Assembly (NCBI GenBank): GCA_013397865.1
Contig: VZTI01004092.1
Span: forward strand, 1,422,581 to 1,486,580
Source: Struthidea cinerea
Taxonomy: Eukaryota; Chordata; Aves; Passeriformes; Corcoracidae
Length of the DNA stretch: 64,000 nt
Reading direction: 5' to 3'
Below are positions 25,501-38,103 of the stretch, piece after piece. The notes beneath the pieces were generated by a model that saw only the letters and a list, made by a program, of their open reading frames with translations, was not told where the DNA came from and made no database searches. How positions within the stretch are numbered: position 1 is the first letter of the stretch; each line of letters starts with the position of its first letter. A program made the position numbers and the translations under genes.

Positions 25501-25687
25501 TTTTCAAAAGAAGGTTGCCCAGTAGAAGCAGTTGTGAGCGTAAGTGCAAGTACTTAGGGTAAGAAAAAGTTTTAAAGTGTTTAGAGACCTGTTTCCTTCT
25601 CTACATGTTGGGTTGGTGTTCTGGGGTTTTTTGGTTATATTTGGGTTCTTTTGTTGCTTTAGTTCTTTATTTTGTTCGGGTTGTTTG

Positions 25688-25703
25688 TTTTTTTTTTTTT
25701 TTT
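25688..25703. repeat. Poly-T run (T16)
   Basis: This mononucleotide run ends a GT-rich stretch (TTTGTTCGGGTTGTTTG). There is no sign that it is the tail of a retrocopy. Confidence 0.8.
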
Positions 25704-26950
25704 CCCCGAGGTTGCATCTCAAAATCCAGAACCTGATTAAATCACTGCTGTCTGTTCAATTCTGACAGTTTTTTAAATCTCTTTTTCAAGCCTAAAATTT
25801 TGCTTTCCAAAGCTGGCTGTTTGATAGGATTTTTTGGAAGTTCTTATACTTAATTTTTCTTTGAATTTAGCAATTCTCTAACCTTCCCAGCTGTAAAGTT
25901 GAGCAGTCAGATGCTGTTTGGCATTGATAATCCTGGTTTCTAGGTGTAACCCATGTGGGCCATTTTACAAGGTAAGAGTATTCAGACAGTGTCAAGGATA
26001 TTGAAGTTGCTGTGCAAGAAAATGTGCTGATGCAGGAGGTCAAAATTTAAGCTTTAGGAGTTCCTGCTGATCACATGCCCCAATTCTGTATTTGATCAGA
26101 ATTCCTTCATCACATCAACTCAGAAGGCAGCTGGAGTTTCAATTCTGTGAAATTTTGTCACACAGGTAGGCTGATGAATTTTGTTGGTTTAAATGAATAT
26201 AATTGAAACGCTAATACGAATTCCTCGTGCTGAGGGACAAGTGAGCTGTCAGTCTCAGCATCAGCACCAGATGCAGGGTAAAAGGCAATGTGAATAATCT
26301 CCGTGCCTTTTGTGACGGGTTTTCCTGGAAACTTTGTAGGACTGAAAACCAGATTATGGTGTTTCGTTTACTTTTATACTTTATATCACAACGATCACAC
26401 CGCTTTAAAGAGTTAGCAGCAACATATGCAAAATTTTACAGACAGATCATCTATTTCAGTGTATCTTTAGGAAATCTGTCCTGATTAATTCAGGAATGGC
26501 TAACTTGCTAGCATGAACCAAAAGCAAGGAAAAAATAAAGTAAGCAAAGCTACTTCTGATGTGTTTGGGCATTGGGATGTGTGTTCTGAGACCTGTGAAA
26601 GCTGCTGAGGTTTGGGTAGTGGGGTAGGGTACGACTCCATCACAGCGATGTTTGGGCGTTCCTTCTTAAACACAATCAGGTTACTTCCAAGTTGGGAGCA
26701 CACGTGGTCATTGCTGAGATCTCGTCTACTGACTTTTGGAAACAGCAGCAGAGGCAGTTTCAGACCTGGTTTTCCAACAAAATTGAATGCAAGGGAAGGA
26801 GCAGAATGCAAATGTTTTTGTTTATGTTTTACTGACTGCAGGTATTCAGAGGAAATGTGTTTATTTCTGCCCACGTTCAGTGCCAGGGTCTACGGCTCTT
26901 ATTTTTAGCAGCCACGCACTATTGTTAATCTGAGATTTTTGACTATCCAG

Positions 26951-26989
26951 TGAGTCAGAAGGCCTGACTGCCCAGAGATACATGAGTCA
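26951..26989. promoter_or_regulatory. Two TGAGTCA (AP-1 type) sites 32 bp apart
   Basis: TGAGTCA occurs at 26951-26957 and at 26983-26989. Between them AGTCAG...CTGACT forms a short inverted repeat. A pair of identical 7-mers this close is unusual but can occur by chance in 64 kb. No promoter elements are nearby. Confidence 0.25.
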
Positions 26990-28251
26990 GACAGGCAGGA
27001 ATAGCCTGTTCTTCTTCAAGACACCAGGAGACATAGGTTTAAAAAAGAGGTTTCATACTTAGTGAACAATACAAATGGAAACATAATATATAAATAGAAA
27101 TCCTTTTACCCTTCACACTGGATTCTTTTCCCAGGAAACTCTTGTCTCAAAATTGTTACTTACTACACAATCTATTTGTATATGAAAATGGGTAGCTTGT
27201 CACCCTTTTTATTCCTTTCATATCCCCTGTCTATTGGTTAGTTAATGTGTTTCTAGGACAGACAATCCTCTCACTGTGACATAGCTATTCCCACAGTAAA
27301 AAATGTAGTGTGTAAGAAGCTTACAGAAGGGGTGTGGGTCGGGGAGGAGAATTCCATAATAAATTAAATTTATCTTCTGAAATGGTTTCTCTCCAAAGGG
27401 CAAGTTTCATTTCATTTCACAAACAGGGGTGTTTGTGGTCCTGAAGTTTTTTGGTTTTTGTTTACAAATGCTGATACCTTTCTGAGCCTCTTCATGCCAG
27501 TGGCAAATTTTTAGCAGCTATGGAGCTGCACATAACATGTAATCGAGGTATGTAAGAGCAGACTGTAAAGGGATGAATGTTGCACATTGGTGTTCAGCCC
27601 CAGCCTCTGCAGAATTTCCCTGTGGAAGGCAGAAATGTCCAACTGGCTATGAAATTTCATGGGTTCTGAGCTGGGGATCAAGTAAATGCAAGGTACAAAT
27701 GCAGACTGGAATGCTTAGTAATGGAATAACAGTGCTTTGGCAGCTCAACAGCTCAGGAACGAAGCAAGGATATTTTTACTCAAAGGTCGTTGGTGTAAAA
27801 GCTAAATTATGGGAGACTAAAATGTAAGGCAGTGTTCAGAGGGACAGACACTGGTGGTCTTAGGCCTAATTAGAACAGATGGGTGCACAAACAGTTTTGG
27901 CTGGCTGCCTTTTGGTCAACTGCAGAAGGGAGACGTAGGATAAAGATTCAATTTATCCACTCCCGGGGTAAGAAAGCACGTGACTCTCCAGGAATCCAGG
28001 AATTCATTTTCAGAATGAGTTGCTATGTGATGCAAATAAAATGAATTTTCTAGTGTGGATATTTAGGGGAGAAGTTCAAAAGACCTCCATGGGCTAGTTC
28101 TAAGTTGAGTGAGTTGAGAAACTTACTTCTTAGTAAGCTCAGAGTACCCTTCAGTTTTGGTTCAAGACAAAAGGAGTCCCATGAAGTGATTTGGACAGCT
28201 AACTCATGGAGCTTTTTAGATGTAGTGGCCTGTAAATGAAACAAAAAAAAA

Positions 28252-28337
28252 NNNNNNNNNNNNNNNNNNNNNNNNNNNNNNNNNNNNNNNNNNNNNNNNN
28301 NNNNNNNNNNNNNNNNNNNNNNNNNNNNNNNNNNNNN
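28252..28337. other. Assembly gap (86 Ns)
   Basis: Only undetermined bases occur here. The gap opens directly after an A-rich run, suggesting that the homopolymer caused the break. Confidence 0.99.
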
Positions 28338-28454
28338 ATTGGTCTTTTATGTAGCCTTTATTTTGATGTCTGTAATATTTGTATTATCTGTTAAGCTCCC
28401 CTAGAACTTGAAGTGGTACCTGGATTCTTTTCAGCCAAACGTCTTCCACGAGGC

Positions 28455-28560
28455 CAGGAGGTTAGAGTGGAATAGAAGGGACTTACAATAATCATCTAAT
28501 CCAACTGTCTGACCACTTTAGGGCTGACCAAAAGTTAAAGCCTCGTACTAGAAGAAAACC
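28455..28560 (-). mobile_element. CR1 LINE 3' fragment, antisense
   Basis: Plus-strand GAATAGAAGGGACTTACAAT, ATCATCTAATCCAACTGTC, TGACCACTTTAGGGCTGACC and AAAAGTTAAAG follow in order the antisense text of a CR1 subfamily 3' UTR. The copy is short, about 105 bases, with the usual 5' truncation. The matching text stops near 28560. Confidence 0.7.
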
Positions 28561-29329
28561 TGTCTGAGCCACCTGCGTTCCTGGAGCTGTCTGTTGTTAA
28601 TTTGTCTTCAATAGCCACCTCCTTTTCTGCCACGTGGCCACTTGGCTGCTATTTCCAGCAGCATTTTTAGCTCTGCAGTTGACAATGCAGGAACATCCGA
28701 ACCGAAAGGCTGCCTGAAAGAGGACATTGTCTTGTAAACACTAATGAGTACATCAGTTTTTCATTGCTGGAGGTATTAAGATGTGTGACTAAATTCACCC
28801 AAGTTTAGTGTTTTCCCACACAACAGCAGGGAACACGCATCCAGGCTTCACTGGGATACCCCTCATCTGAATTTCAATTCTCTTCTCCCTCAGCAACTGT
28901 TTTAGACAGCGTTGGCTTTGTCAAGATGAGTGATCAGAGCCAGCATTTCCACAAAGACGTTGCTGAGTGTGCCGAGGGTAACAGAAAAGTCTGTGCAGCA
29001 GTGGGTGATGGGTGTCTGTCTGTATTCTCCCCAAAAACGGAATTCTGTACATTGTAATACACGCATGTGTTGGCACACACTTGTTTCATGAAAAGTGCCA
29101 TTGAAAATGGCAGTTATTTGAGTCTTTGAAGAATGGGTGCCAGTTTTTGGTGAGTGATCAGCATGTGACGTGCAGTGATTAACGACAGGAAATCAAGTTT
29201 GCATAACTGAATGCTCATTTCTTCAAGTCAGTGGTCAACCAATCTATCATCTCACCACAAATGTCATCTGACTCCACATTCCAATGAAAAGGATAAAAGA
29301 AATATTAAAAGTTCCCTGCAGCTTTTACA

Positions 29330-29480
29330 CTAAGGCCAGCCCTTGTTTTGTTTAACATTTAATTACTTGGACAATTTCAAAATTATTGCATTAATGTGAC
29401 TTCCTGGTTGATGCTCTCCTTTTTATCTGTCTCGAGCCAAAGCTACTTAAATCACAACAATTCCCATATCAAACCCAGGC
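29330..29480. promoter_or_regulatory. Candidate conserved non-coding element (homeodomain/forkhead-like words)
   Basis: Within about 70 bases lie TTTGTTTAACATTTAATTAC, TTGGACAATTTC, AAAATTATTGCATTAATG and CCTTTTTATC. The packing of TAATTA, a GTTTAAC forkhead-like word and a TGCATTAAT word is what many deeply conserved vertebrate enhancers look like. No alignment was possible, so the call rests on appearance. Confidence 0.25.
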
Positions 29481-29832
29481 TTAAGCAAAAGCAGTCGTTG
29501 AAGCTAGGAAAATTGTAAGAAATAGTATTTGAAAGTTCTTTTGTAGAATCTATTTGATTTTGATTAGTGCAGTTTCTCTCCTGAACTGTACCTGTTTGTA
29601 AATCCATTGAAAAATACTGATACTACTCTTTCAGTAGAGAAATGAGGCTGTCTTGCACTCCACCTGGGTGAAGGCAGCTACACGGCCCCTTTGCTTCCAC
29701 AGGGGGAAACATCTCCCAGATCCACATGCACACGAGAAAAAAAACCCAAACAACCAAACAAACCAAAACCAGGGAAGGAGGACACACATGAGAGGTGAAA
29801 AAGAGAATGAATGTGTTCAGACCAGGCCTGGG

Positions 29833-29854
29833 AAAAAAAAAAAAAAAAAAAAAA
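29833..29854. repeat. Poly-A run (A22)
   Basis: The run ends an A/C-rich stretch from about 29738 that contains AAACAACC and AAACAAACC words. No upstream gene-like retrocopy and no flanking duplication was seen, and CR1 does not carry poly-A tails. It is treated as a simple repeat. The short plus and minus frames spanning it are artefacts. Confidence 0.75.
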
Positions 29855-32339
29855 GCAGGGATTCCAACTCAAGAAATGGAGGGAGGACTTCTGGTTAGGG
29901 CTCACTTCTCGTCCCTTGGGACTCCATTAGTTGGATCCTTTGGTCTTGTCAGCTCTAGTGCATGACTGCTGGCTGCTCCTTCAGTAGAAGGCAGCCTGAA
30001 TCCTGAATTCTGCCCTGAATTCCTGGACAAAACACTTTTCCATCCCAAAGGAAGAAATTTGAATAGGGATAATAGCAGGAACCCATACATCTGCTAAGGA
30101 AAAGATGACCTAATAGATTATTTTCAAATATTAGACAAGTAGAGGATTCCTTGCTATTAAATATTATCGCTTCCATCTCTTCTCTTCTGTCCATCAAGCG
30201 TTACTTTGTGACAATCTGTAGCTCAGAGATAATTGTTAAGTTTTATTCAAATTACATTACTAACCCTGTAACTCATACTGTGCATAATCTTAGCTATCTA
30301 AAATGATTCTGTGGGAGGCCTGGCTTTCAATTTAAGCCAACATTTTTAGCATTTCTTTCCCCTCCATTGGGCAAAAATTAGCAGCAAGTTCTAACAGAAT
30401 GATATGAATTGTGATAATAAAAATTATTGCTAAAATTTTTTATACTTTTCCTCTTAAATATGCTGTGCTACTATTCTTCAGAGTTTGTTAACTAAGCTGT
30501 TTTGGCAAGAGCATCTTCTGGAAGTTTCATTATCCCTTGACTGATGCCAGTCTTTACAAAAGCATCTCCTTTCCATAAGGTTTATCATGATAAAATTAAT
30601 TTCTTTTCCATGTAATTTCTAAGGCTTCAAACCCCAGATGAAAGACTTTAGAATTTACAGTTTTGACCATTAATACTATTTTCTTTACTGCAGCTACAGT
30701 CTGCTACATGAGCAGAAGAAACTGTTGCTAAATTTCTCTCGCTATCTGCTTGCCAAAAAGTTCTAGTCTCCAGCTGGAGCTACTCCAGATTTTCACTAAC
30801 ATACATAGAATTAGAGTGAATTGCAAATTTTTCAAGATGGAAAAAGATCTTCAGACTTTAAACCTGAAATATAAGGCTCTTATTTTTATCTACAGTGGTG
30901 AAGATTAGGAACACTCCTGATAAAGCTAGCAGAATCAGCACTAGTGAAAAGTCAATGCAAATGAGATTAGGATCAGGTGGAATGGAAAGGATCTTTTCCT
31001 GTCGGATTCAAAGTCTGGTTCAGGCTTAATTTATGAGAGGGCTAAGGGCCAAGATGATCTTTCTCATGAATGTACAGGCTTTGGTTATGGGTTGAGGAAA
31101 GGAGAGGCTTTGTTGTAGCTGTTGTCAGTCTATTTCATAAATTTGACCAAATAGGGCAATTCCTATAGGGAAGGACAATGTGCATCAATCAGTACAATTA
31201 TTATTCAGTCGCTAAGCTGGAGAGAATAAGTTGGAAGCTGCAGGCAATAAGGAGATATGAAGGAAGCACATTCCACATCCATGTTCAACCCGCACAGAGA
31301 GGGAGTAAACAGAACCAACAAATACATGAGAGGTACGTGATGAAAGGAGAAGGATGAAAGCTTTCAGCCCTCAGAACTGGATTGACTCTTGTTACTGAGG
31401 CTGGCTCTGCCACTGGTGATGAGAAAATCAGAGTGGGACAATCCTCTGTTTCCTTCCATTTCCACTGTACAAAGGTAAATCACAGCATTGTTTAAAAAGT
31501 GAAATTTTGCTGTGAGCCTTCATAAATCCCAGCATGAAACAATGTCCAGAGCATTAAAATAATTGTACAGCAAAACCACTTAGGGTAATTTGATAAGGTG
31601 CTCTGATTCCAGAAGAGTAAAAGTCCTCTGCATTGATTCTTAGCTGCTCTTGAATAAAAATCTTAGGAGAAGAGAGAGCCTGGGAAAGAATTCATATGGG
31701 ATGTATCTACCATGCTTTATTTTAGAATCCACTTCAGAGGTCTGACTTGCACACATTGTTCATAAATCCTGATAGCCACATGGTCTACATTTATAGAAGG
31801 ATTGGTACCATATGGAGAAGACATAAAAGTGTGTGTTAAATGCACAGTCTCATGCAATATTTCATAACAAAAAATGTAGAGCTTTTCCAGGTAGAGCAGA
31901 AGAAGTTCCACCCAAGGGTCTCTTAGAATATCACTGTTTCTACTCCAGTCAGCAGCTGGGTACCACTTTGATTGAAGTCCTTTATTTGGGTGTTTTTAGA
32001 CTCATTTGAAGGCAAAAGTTGGTAAGAACTTTAAGATTCTGCCTAGTTTTTTATTCTTTTGTTTTTTCTTACTAATGAGAAAAATTGTATCAAATGCCTA
32101 ATTTTAATTCATCTATTTTAGCTTATCTTCAATATCTAAAATTTTTGAGGTCTTCATTGTAGGCTTTCAAAACTAATTTGGTGTCCCAAAAGTTTCTGGT
32201 TGTAGCGAGGACAAGCACGATTTAAAAAGCTCCTAAAGAGGCAAATAATAATTTTTTTCAACAAATAAGGTGCATACAGATCTCTTAAAGTCAGTGCTGT
32301 TAGCAGTCTAAAAATTTGATTTAAGGATGTAAACTTAAA

Positions 32340-32405
32340 ATTGTATTACAACCAGGAAAGCCTAGTTGCTGGTTATATAATTAATCCACTAGACCACGCT
32401 GCCAC
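32340..32405 (-). mobile_element. tRNA-derived SINE head (MIR-like), antisense fragment
   Basis: On the minus strand the segment begins GTGGCAGCGTGGTCTAGTGG, which contains a perfect Pol III A box (TGGTCTAGTGG, plus-strand 32386-32396). A degenerate B box (GGTTGTAATAC, 32343-32353) starts 43 bases further on, the spacing found in tRNA genes. The text between them (CAACTAGGCTTTCCTGGTT) follows the ACTGGGAGTCAGGACTCCTGGGTT-type spacer of amniote MIR-like SINEs with several changes. Beyond the B box the match fades. It is an old fragment, not a live tRNA gene, since no acceptor stem closes it. Confidence 0.5.
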
Positions 32406-33518
32406 TTAGCTCTGCTATTAAGAAATGTGTGTCTATGTAGCCTCTCTGAAATGGGGCCTCCTGATGAGATAATGTATTAGGGAACAATGATGGGTTGTTA
32501 TGTAATGAAACCAAACTCCTTATAATCTATGGTGCTGTGCTGGTTAAACAGGAAAAAAAAAATGCTGTTCAGCCTATTCTTTCGAGAGGTATTACTCTGT
32601 GCTTAGTCCCTCCTTTAAAAAACACTCCATAAAAAAGCTTTCCAGGATCCCTTTTCCAAGGTCAAAAGCCTACTGCATCTTGTGAGAACCTAGATGTAAG
32701 GAAGAAGAGGCAAAAAGCAGATGAAAAGGTTGAATTGTAGAGGAAAGAAACCAGAGTTTGAAGGCAGACAGGTATCTGAAGATGCAGATCTCTGCCTAAT
32801 GAGATTTTCTGAAGTGCATAAGCAGGTTAGGGCTGGGCAGATGGATGCCTGACTTGGTTAGTTGTGTCTGAAAATCTCACTTGGCTCTATTAGCCCTTTT
32901 AGTCTTCTCAATAGCCTTAAAAATTTGGCTGAGGGAACTGAAAATCTGTTTTCTCTGTTCTAGAAACCTGGCAAGTCCTGTGTGCTCTGGGTGTTGGGGA
33001 AGTTCCAGTGATTTCCAGTGGACAGATTTTGTTATCTGTCCTCTTGGTTTATAGGCAATGTGTTCCAGACAGTGCAGGCCGTTACGGTAGCCAAGAATTC
33101 CTCTTTCTTTTGTGGGGTTTTATCGTATCTGCGCAACGTGGCGAGCTTATTTGTGAGGTACGTGAGCTGCCATGTGAATGAATCTGCCAGCACAAGAAAA
33201 TGAGGCGTGCCCTTTGTCCAGGAACGCTCAGCAAGTGTGATGCACACGAGTTTGCTTTCACTTGATCTGCACCTCAGCAACTCACAGGGAGTCTAAAACC
33301 TGGACCTTCCCAAGCTGTCTGTGCCTTGGCTCCCTCTCACTCTGGGCACCAAAGGCAACTGCGTTCCTTTGTTTGCCTTCTCCAGTTCCGAGGTTGCTAC
33401 CTGGTATAAATTAGCTCTTTTTCTTTTGTACATTACGGATTAAATTCTGTCTTTCATTCTTAGTGCAGGTGTGTGGTTGTCTCTGTGTCCTTAGAGCTGA
33501 AGGAGACCACCTACTTTA
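32406..33518. other. Unique non-coding DNA
   Basis: Nothing recognisable was seen. The sequence becomes pyrimidine-rich toward its right end. Confidence 0.5.
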
Positions 33519-33731
33519 CTCTTCTTCTTTCTTTTTCCTCCTCCTTTTTCCTCCTCCTTTTTCCTCCTCCTTTTTCCTCCTCCTTTTTTCTCCTCCTTTT
33601 TCCNCCTCCTCCTTTTTCCTCCTCCTTTTTCCTCCTCCTTTTTCCTCCTCCTCCTTTTTCCTCCTCCTCCTTTTTCCTCCTCCTCCTTTTTCCTCCTCCT
33701 TTTTTTCTGTTTTTTCTGTTTTTTCCCCTTC
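33519..33731. repeat. Polypyrimidine minisatellite, unit TTTTTCCTCCTCC
   Basis: From 33519 to 33708 the plus strand is pure C/T except for one N at 33604. The tract then continues to 33731 with only two Gs. From about 33533 to 33701 it is an array of a 13-base unit TTTTTCCTCCTCC, with 16-base variants carrying an extra CCT in the right half. Each T5 is flanked by the mirror-symmetric CCTCCTCC, so the tract has triplex-forming (H-DNA) potential. Open frames across it on both strands are low-complexity artefacts (Ser/Phe/Pro-rich or Lys/Arg/Glu-rich). Confidence 0.95.
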
Positions 33732-36700
33732 ATTTTTCTCTTTATTCTACTTGTTAATAAGGCTAGGCACTGCAGGCTCATGGTCTGGGAGAACCAGCCA
33801 GGGACATCCCTTTATACAAAGGATGGGCACGAGTGCATAATCATTCAAAATAAAAGCCACTAAATAGCTAATGAGACCTGGGAAGATAACACAAAATCGC
33901 TCTTGGCCTTTCCATGAGTTTGCAAGTCAGCAAAATTAACGTAGCGACTGCAGAAGGCCCAGTGAAAGGCAAGGCTTCAAACCCCCCTCGCTGTCTTACT
34001 GTGCTCTGTTTCTCTAGTTCCCAGTGTGTGCTTCTCAATAAAACGTAACTGATCAAAGGAGACACGGAGAAAGACGTGGAAAGTAATCCATAGCTGACCC
34101 TGCTTTATACAGGATTTTCTAGCTGATCGGATTCGTAGTAAAGAGGACTAGAAAAAGAAGCCATTTAGTAGCAATTCTTCTTAAAATGTTTTACGGTGGT
34201 GTGAAGATTGAGGCAGTAACTCTATAAAACTCAAATGGAAAAAAAAACCCCACCAAACACAAAAGAAGGCACTTGATTTGTTAGGGCTGAATGTAATTAC
34301 AAGAATTCTGATCAATTCTAGTCCTGAGATAGTAATTGTGTTACCATAGATGCAGAGGCCTGAAGCAAGAAGGTAACAAGAAGAATACATGTGCTTTTTA
34401 CCCTATTTTTAAAATCAAAACATGTGGCTTAAATAGGTCTTTGGTTGTTTATAATTAAATTTTCCTGAGCAATACATGAGTTGGCCATTTCTCAGCTGTC
34501 TGGGGCATCTGTTTTCACATACTTCAAACACAATAAAGATTTTTGTTGTGTATTGGGTTTGGGATTTTTCTGTTCGTATTTTATTTGGACTTCCTGTACA
34601 ACAAAAGTAGGAATGGATGCAGACTTATAATTGGATATGCCTTTTGGGTACAGACAGCTGGAATAAAACCTGCATTAACCCAATTTCGTCTTTAGTAACT
34701 CTTAGATAATCTTATGGAGCTTAAATTCTACACGTGTAGAGGAGGGACAAAGCTATTCTTAATTGTTCTGTGCAGAGCAGCCGTGTCCTCTAAGGAAATA
34801 CTGCATTAACAACCCTTAGCCAAAATAACCTGGGCTCGGGGTTTTCTTTCAGTCTGTCTTGCAGTCAGGCTCCGTCCCTGCCGTTTGTCAGAGCTGATGT
34901 CAAAACATTTGATTTGCGTGGTTTTTTTCATACCTCTTCTGGAACCTGAATTTTTGGAACGCTCTGATAAATTACAAATGGCTTTGGTAACGTGAAAAAC
35001 ACCCGCGATGCTGGGCCGTTAACTATCCTAGGAGCCAAAAGCTCTTAAACTTTTGTTATGCATGAACTCATCCTGGCTTGGTGTCCCAGGCTCTTTTATT
35101 TTATTTATTTTTTTTTTTTTCCCCCCTGCTGTTTTTCATAAACTTCTGGTGCTTGGAAACGAAGGCTGGTCATTCTTTTCTCAGTAAAGGCATTTAATAT
35201 CAAGGTGTTTATCTTCATTTTGCCAGTGAAACAGAGCTACGTTTGTTGTCCATTTTACAATAACTTTATTTGAGCTTCTGATGCTAAATCTATGTGAGGA
35301 AAACCCCCATACCATTTTATTTAAAATATTTCAGCAGTAATGCAGCCTGCTTTTTTTTTTTTCTCCGATGTTGTGAGTTTAATATTCTCATTTATCACAT
35401 GACTTACAAAAATGTATGTTCTGAATGAAGCAGATCTGTGACCACTTGAGAAAAAAAGTCCAGTAGCAGCAGAATGCTACCACACAGGTATGGGTTTTCT
35501 AAATATCAGAAATGGTACAACCACAGTATGGTACAAGCAAATCATTGTTCAAAGTTACTTTTGAGTTGTAAAGTACTTGACTTTCTGGATTTTTTTTTTT
35601 TCAATTTTTCTCTTCTAAAATTTGTGCAGTTATTTGATCTGTTGCTTCAAAAAGTAAATTTTAGATTCTAAGGGGGAGAGTTTTTTTACTTTGTTCTATA
35701 ATAGCGACAGACTGCAAGGATTTGGGATGTACCTGCAACTCTGCACAGCCAGACTTATCAGTAGAACGATGCAGATTACATTTTCTGTGTTTCATATGGT
35801 TTTTTTCCTTCAGAATTCTTACCTTTCCACGTAAAATTTTGTCAGTTTTAGGTAAAGAATCCTTTAAAGTCTTGGGCTTTTTTGGATTTTGTTTTGTTTG
35901 TTTGTTTAAAGCAGTGCAACACTTTTCAAAGACAGATTGTATTTAGGTAAACTCAGCAGGTCTTTTAGAAGAAATAAATGAAGAGTGCAAAGAAGATACC
36001 AAAATAGATGAGCAAGTGTATTAATACTGGGCTAGTTAGTGCAAGGAATTAAATACTGTTTATAGAAACTCTTTGTGGCCCCACATACAATTAGTTCCTC
36101 TTTTACTGTGAATTCGTAGAGGGATAGTCTTTAGAAACACAAAAATGGAATCATTTCTTGTTTGCAGCAGAACTGGAACAAAAAATAGATCATAGAAAGT
36201 TTTTCTGTCAGAAACTTTCTTAGGAGAAGGCGATTGGGCCTGGTGTGATCTCTTTTATCTCTTCTGTGCTTCAGTTCCCCGTTGCTTTAATTCCCCTGTT
36301 CTTATACATCATTGCTCCAGCTCTGGTTTGAAGTATCTCTTCATAATACAGAATTCCCCATGGAACATAAACATCAATATTTCTGTCTAGCAGACTCATC
36401 TGTCAGGGTTAGAGACTTTTTTTTCCCCCCATCACCTCAGTGTCTTTCTGAACCAATAGTTATCTGCTCATATTTTGCATGATTTTTTTAGTTCAATTTT
36501 GCAGATCCATGACCACTGGCACGATTCTGATAAGCCATGGAAAACTATGCCCATGTTTTATGTTTCTGTGAAGCCTGTTTTGCTTGCATGATGTTTTGAA
36601 TACAGTCCAGTGAGTGAAATTTAGTACCTGAACAATGCAATAATTATGGTTAATATTCGCTTTTGTGTCTTTCTGTACTGAGCTGCAGAATTATTTTTCT

Positions 36701-38074
36701 GGCTATTTCTGCTTTTTCTCATAATCAGACATTGTAGTGCATTGCACACAGTAGCGATTCTGTCCCTTGATTCAGTGCTATAAGACATTATTTCACTACA
36801 TTAATGATTGATTGTGACCATTTCTCCCGACTTTTTCCCAAATCAGTGACGTCTCTGCTAGCACACAAAAATCTGCACAGTTCTTCTTTGTTTTGCTGTA
36901 ATAAAAAAAAAAAAAACCCTCAAGGGTTTTGAGGTGACAGGTTAGAATATGATGAAGGCAGTGTTTGTAGCTTAAAGGATTAGAAGAATTCCAAACAGTC
37001 CCGCCATGAAAGCTGTTCAGGGATACATAAGCGAGCTTAGATAAAATAACAGCTAACTGCAGTCCTCCCACAAACCTCAAATGGAGCTCTCTTTGTAACT
37101 CAGAAACGTTTGGCCACTTCTTTTGCCTTAATTTTTCATATTTTTCCTATCTCTGCACTTTGTGCAGAAGCATCAGGAAACCGCAATAAAGACTCTTCTG
37201 CAGACTCAAGGGATTATGATCAGTATCAGACACTGTAAATGCCCATCTGAACCTTCAAGGTGTTTGAGCTTTGCCCATGACTAATTTCTGCCTGGCTCTG
37301 GAGGGAGCAGCTCAGGATGATGGTTTTCCCATGGTAATGTACCTGAAGATGCTGTTTTTCCACCAAAGAGGCTTTTAAGAAAGTTTTCCTCCCTCTTCCA
37401 GGACATCAGCTTGCAAATCATTTCTTTGATTTTTCTACCACAATATGAAAGGAGGGGAGGAAAAAAACTCCAACCCACAACTTTTGTAATTTCTTTTCTT
37501 TTGGCTGGTGCTGCTTATCTGCTTGCTTGAAGTGATGCTAGGGATTGCTAATGCATAACACAGGGTCTGCCAGCTGCCCTTTTGCTGTTGATACAGCTCT
37601 TAACGTGCATTTAGTGTAAACAGGTAAAATGTCAGGGTGGCTGCGAAGAAAAGAGCAGTGAAGTCAGTTAATTTGATGAAGCACTCCAAGCGCAGTTCTG
37701 CCCTTAGCCATACCTGACCGAGCTGCAGGATAGGATTTTGGGTGTGAATGGTGGCAGACTTTACCTGGATGTATTTTGTACTTTGAGATCTCCAGGTAGC
37801 ACACTTCCCAGTAATAACTTGGGAAATTACCTCTTTCCACGGAGTTCAGAGTGTTTTGACAGTAGGATTTTTCGTGATATTTTGAAGCTCAATACAGAAG
37901 AGCAGAAACTTGCAAGTAGAATAAACGTGGGGGGTCCTGAATGATCAAAAGCTAGCTGGAAGGTTTTGAGATTTGCTTTAGATGAGAACAAAAGCGCAGG
38001 TAATTCCTTTTTGGTTGTGGACGTATATGCCTATGGTAAAATGGCATATACTTCCATTTTAGGGGAAGTGTGTG

Positions 38075-38103
38075 CCATTTACTTTCCATTTACTTCCATT
38101 TAG
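38075..38103. repeat. Short tandem repeat of a CCATTTACTT unit
   Basis: About three copies of a 10-11 base unit lie in tandem (CCATTTACTTT, CCATTTACTT, CCATTTAG). Related CTTCCATTTT text lies just upstream at 38051, so the local duplication has spread over about 50 bases. Confidence 0.7.

Larger units (their letters stand above)
22107..28251. other. Unique non-coding DNA, no gene seen
   Basis: The stretch is AT-rich with small features only: a perfect 12-bp duplication at 22561-22584, an A13 run near 24020, a T16 run at 25688-25703, and two AP-1-like sites at 26951 and 26983. No exon-like frame or known repeat was recognised. The right edge is an A run abutting the gap. Confidence 0.55.
28561..32339. 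other. Unique non-coding DNA, no gene seen
   Basis: No exon or repeat family was recognised apart from the A-rich segment ending in A22 at 29833-29854. The region 29200-29480 has the look of a conserved non-coding element. 30.2-31.9 kb is AT-rich with no long frames. Confidence 0.55.

Noticed and set aside
29653..29854. Possible retrocopy ending in A22
   Set aside because: The preceding bases show no gene-like sequence and no flanking duplication, so a simple A-rich repeat is the better reading.
33463..33840. Long Ser/Phe/Pro-rich frames and the opposite Lys/Arg/Glu-rich frame
   Set aside because: They are translations of the polypyrimidine array in different frames and not genes.
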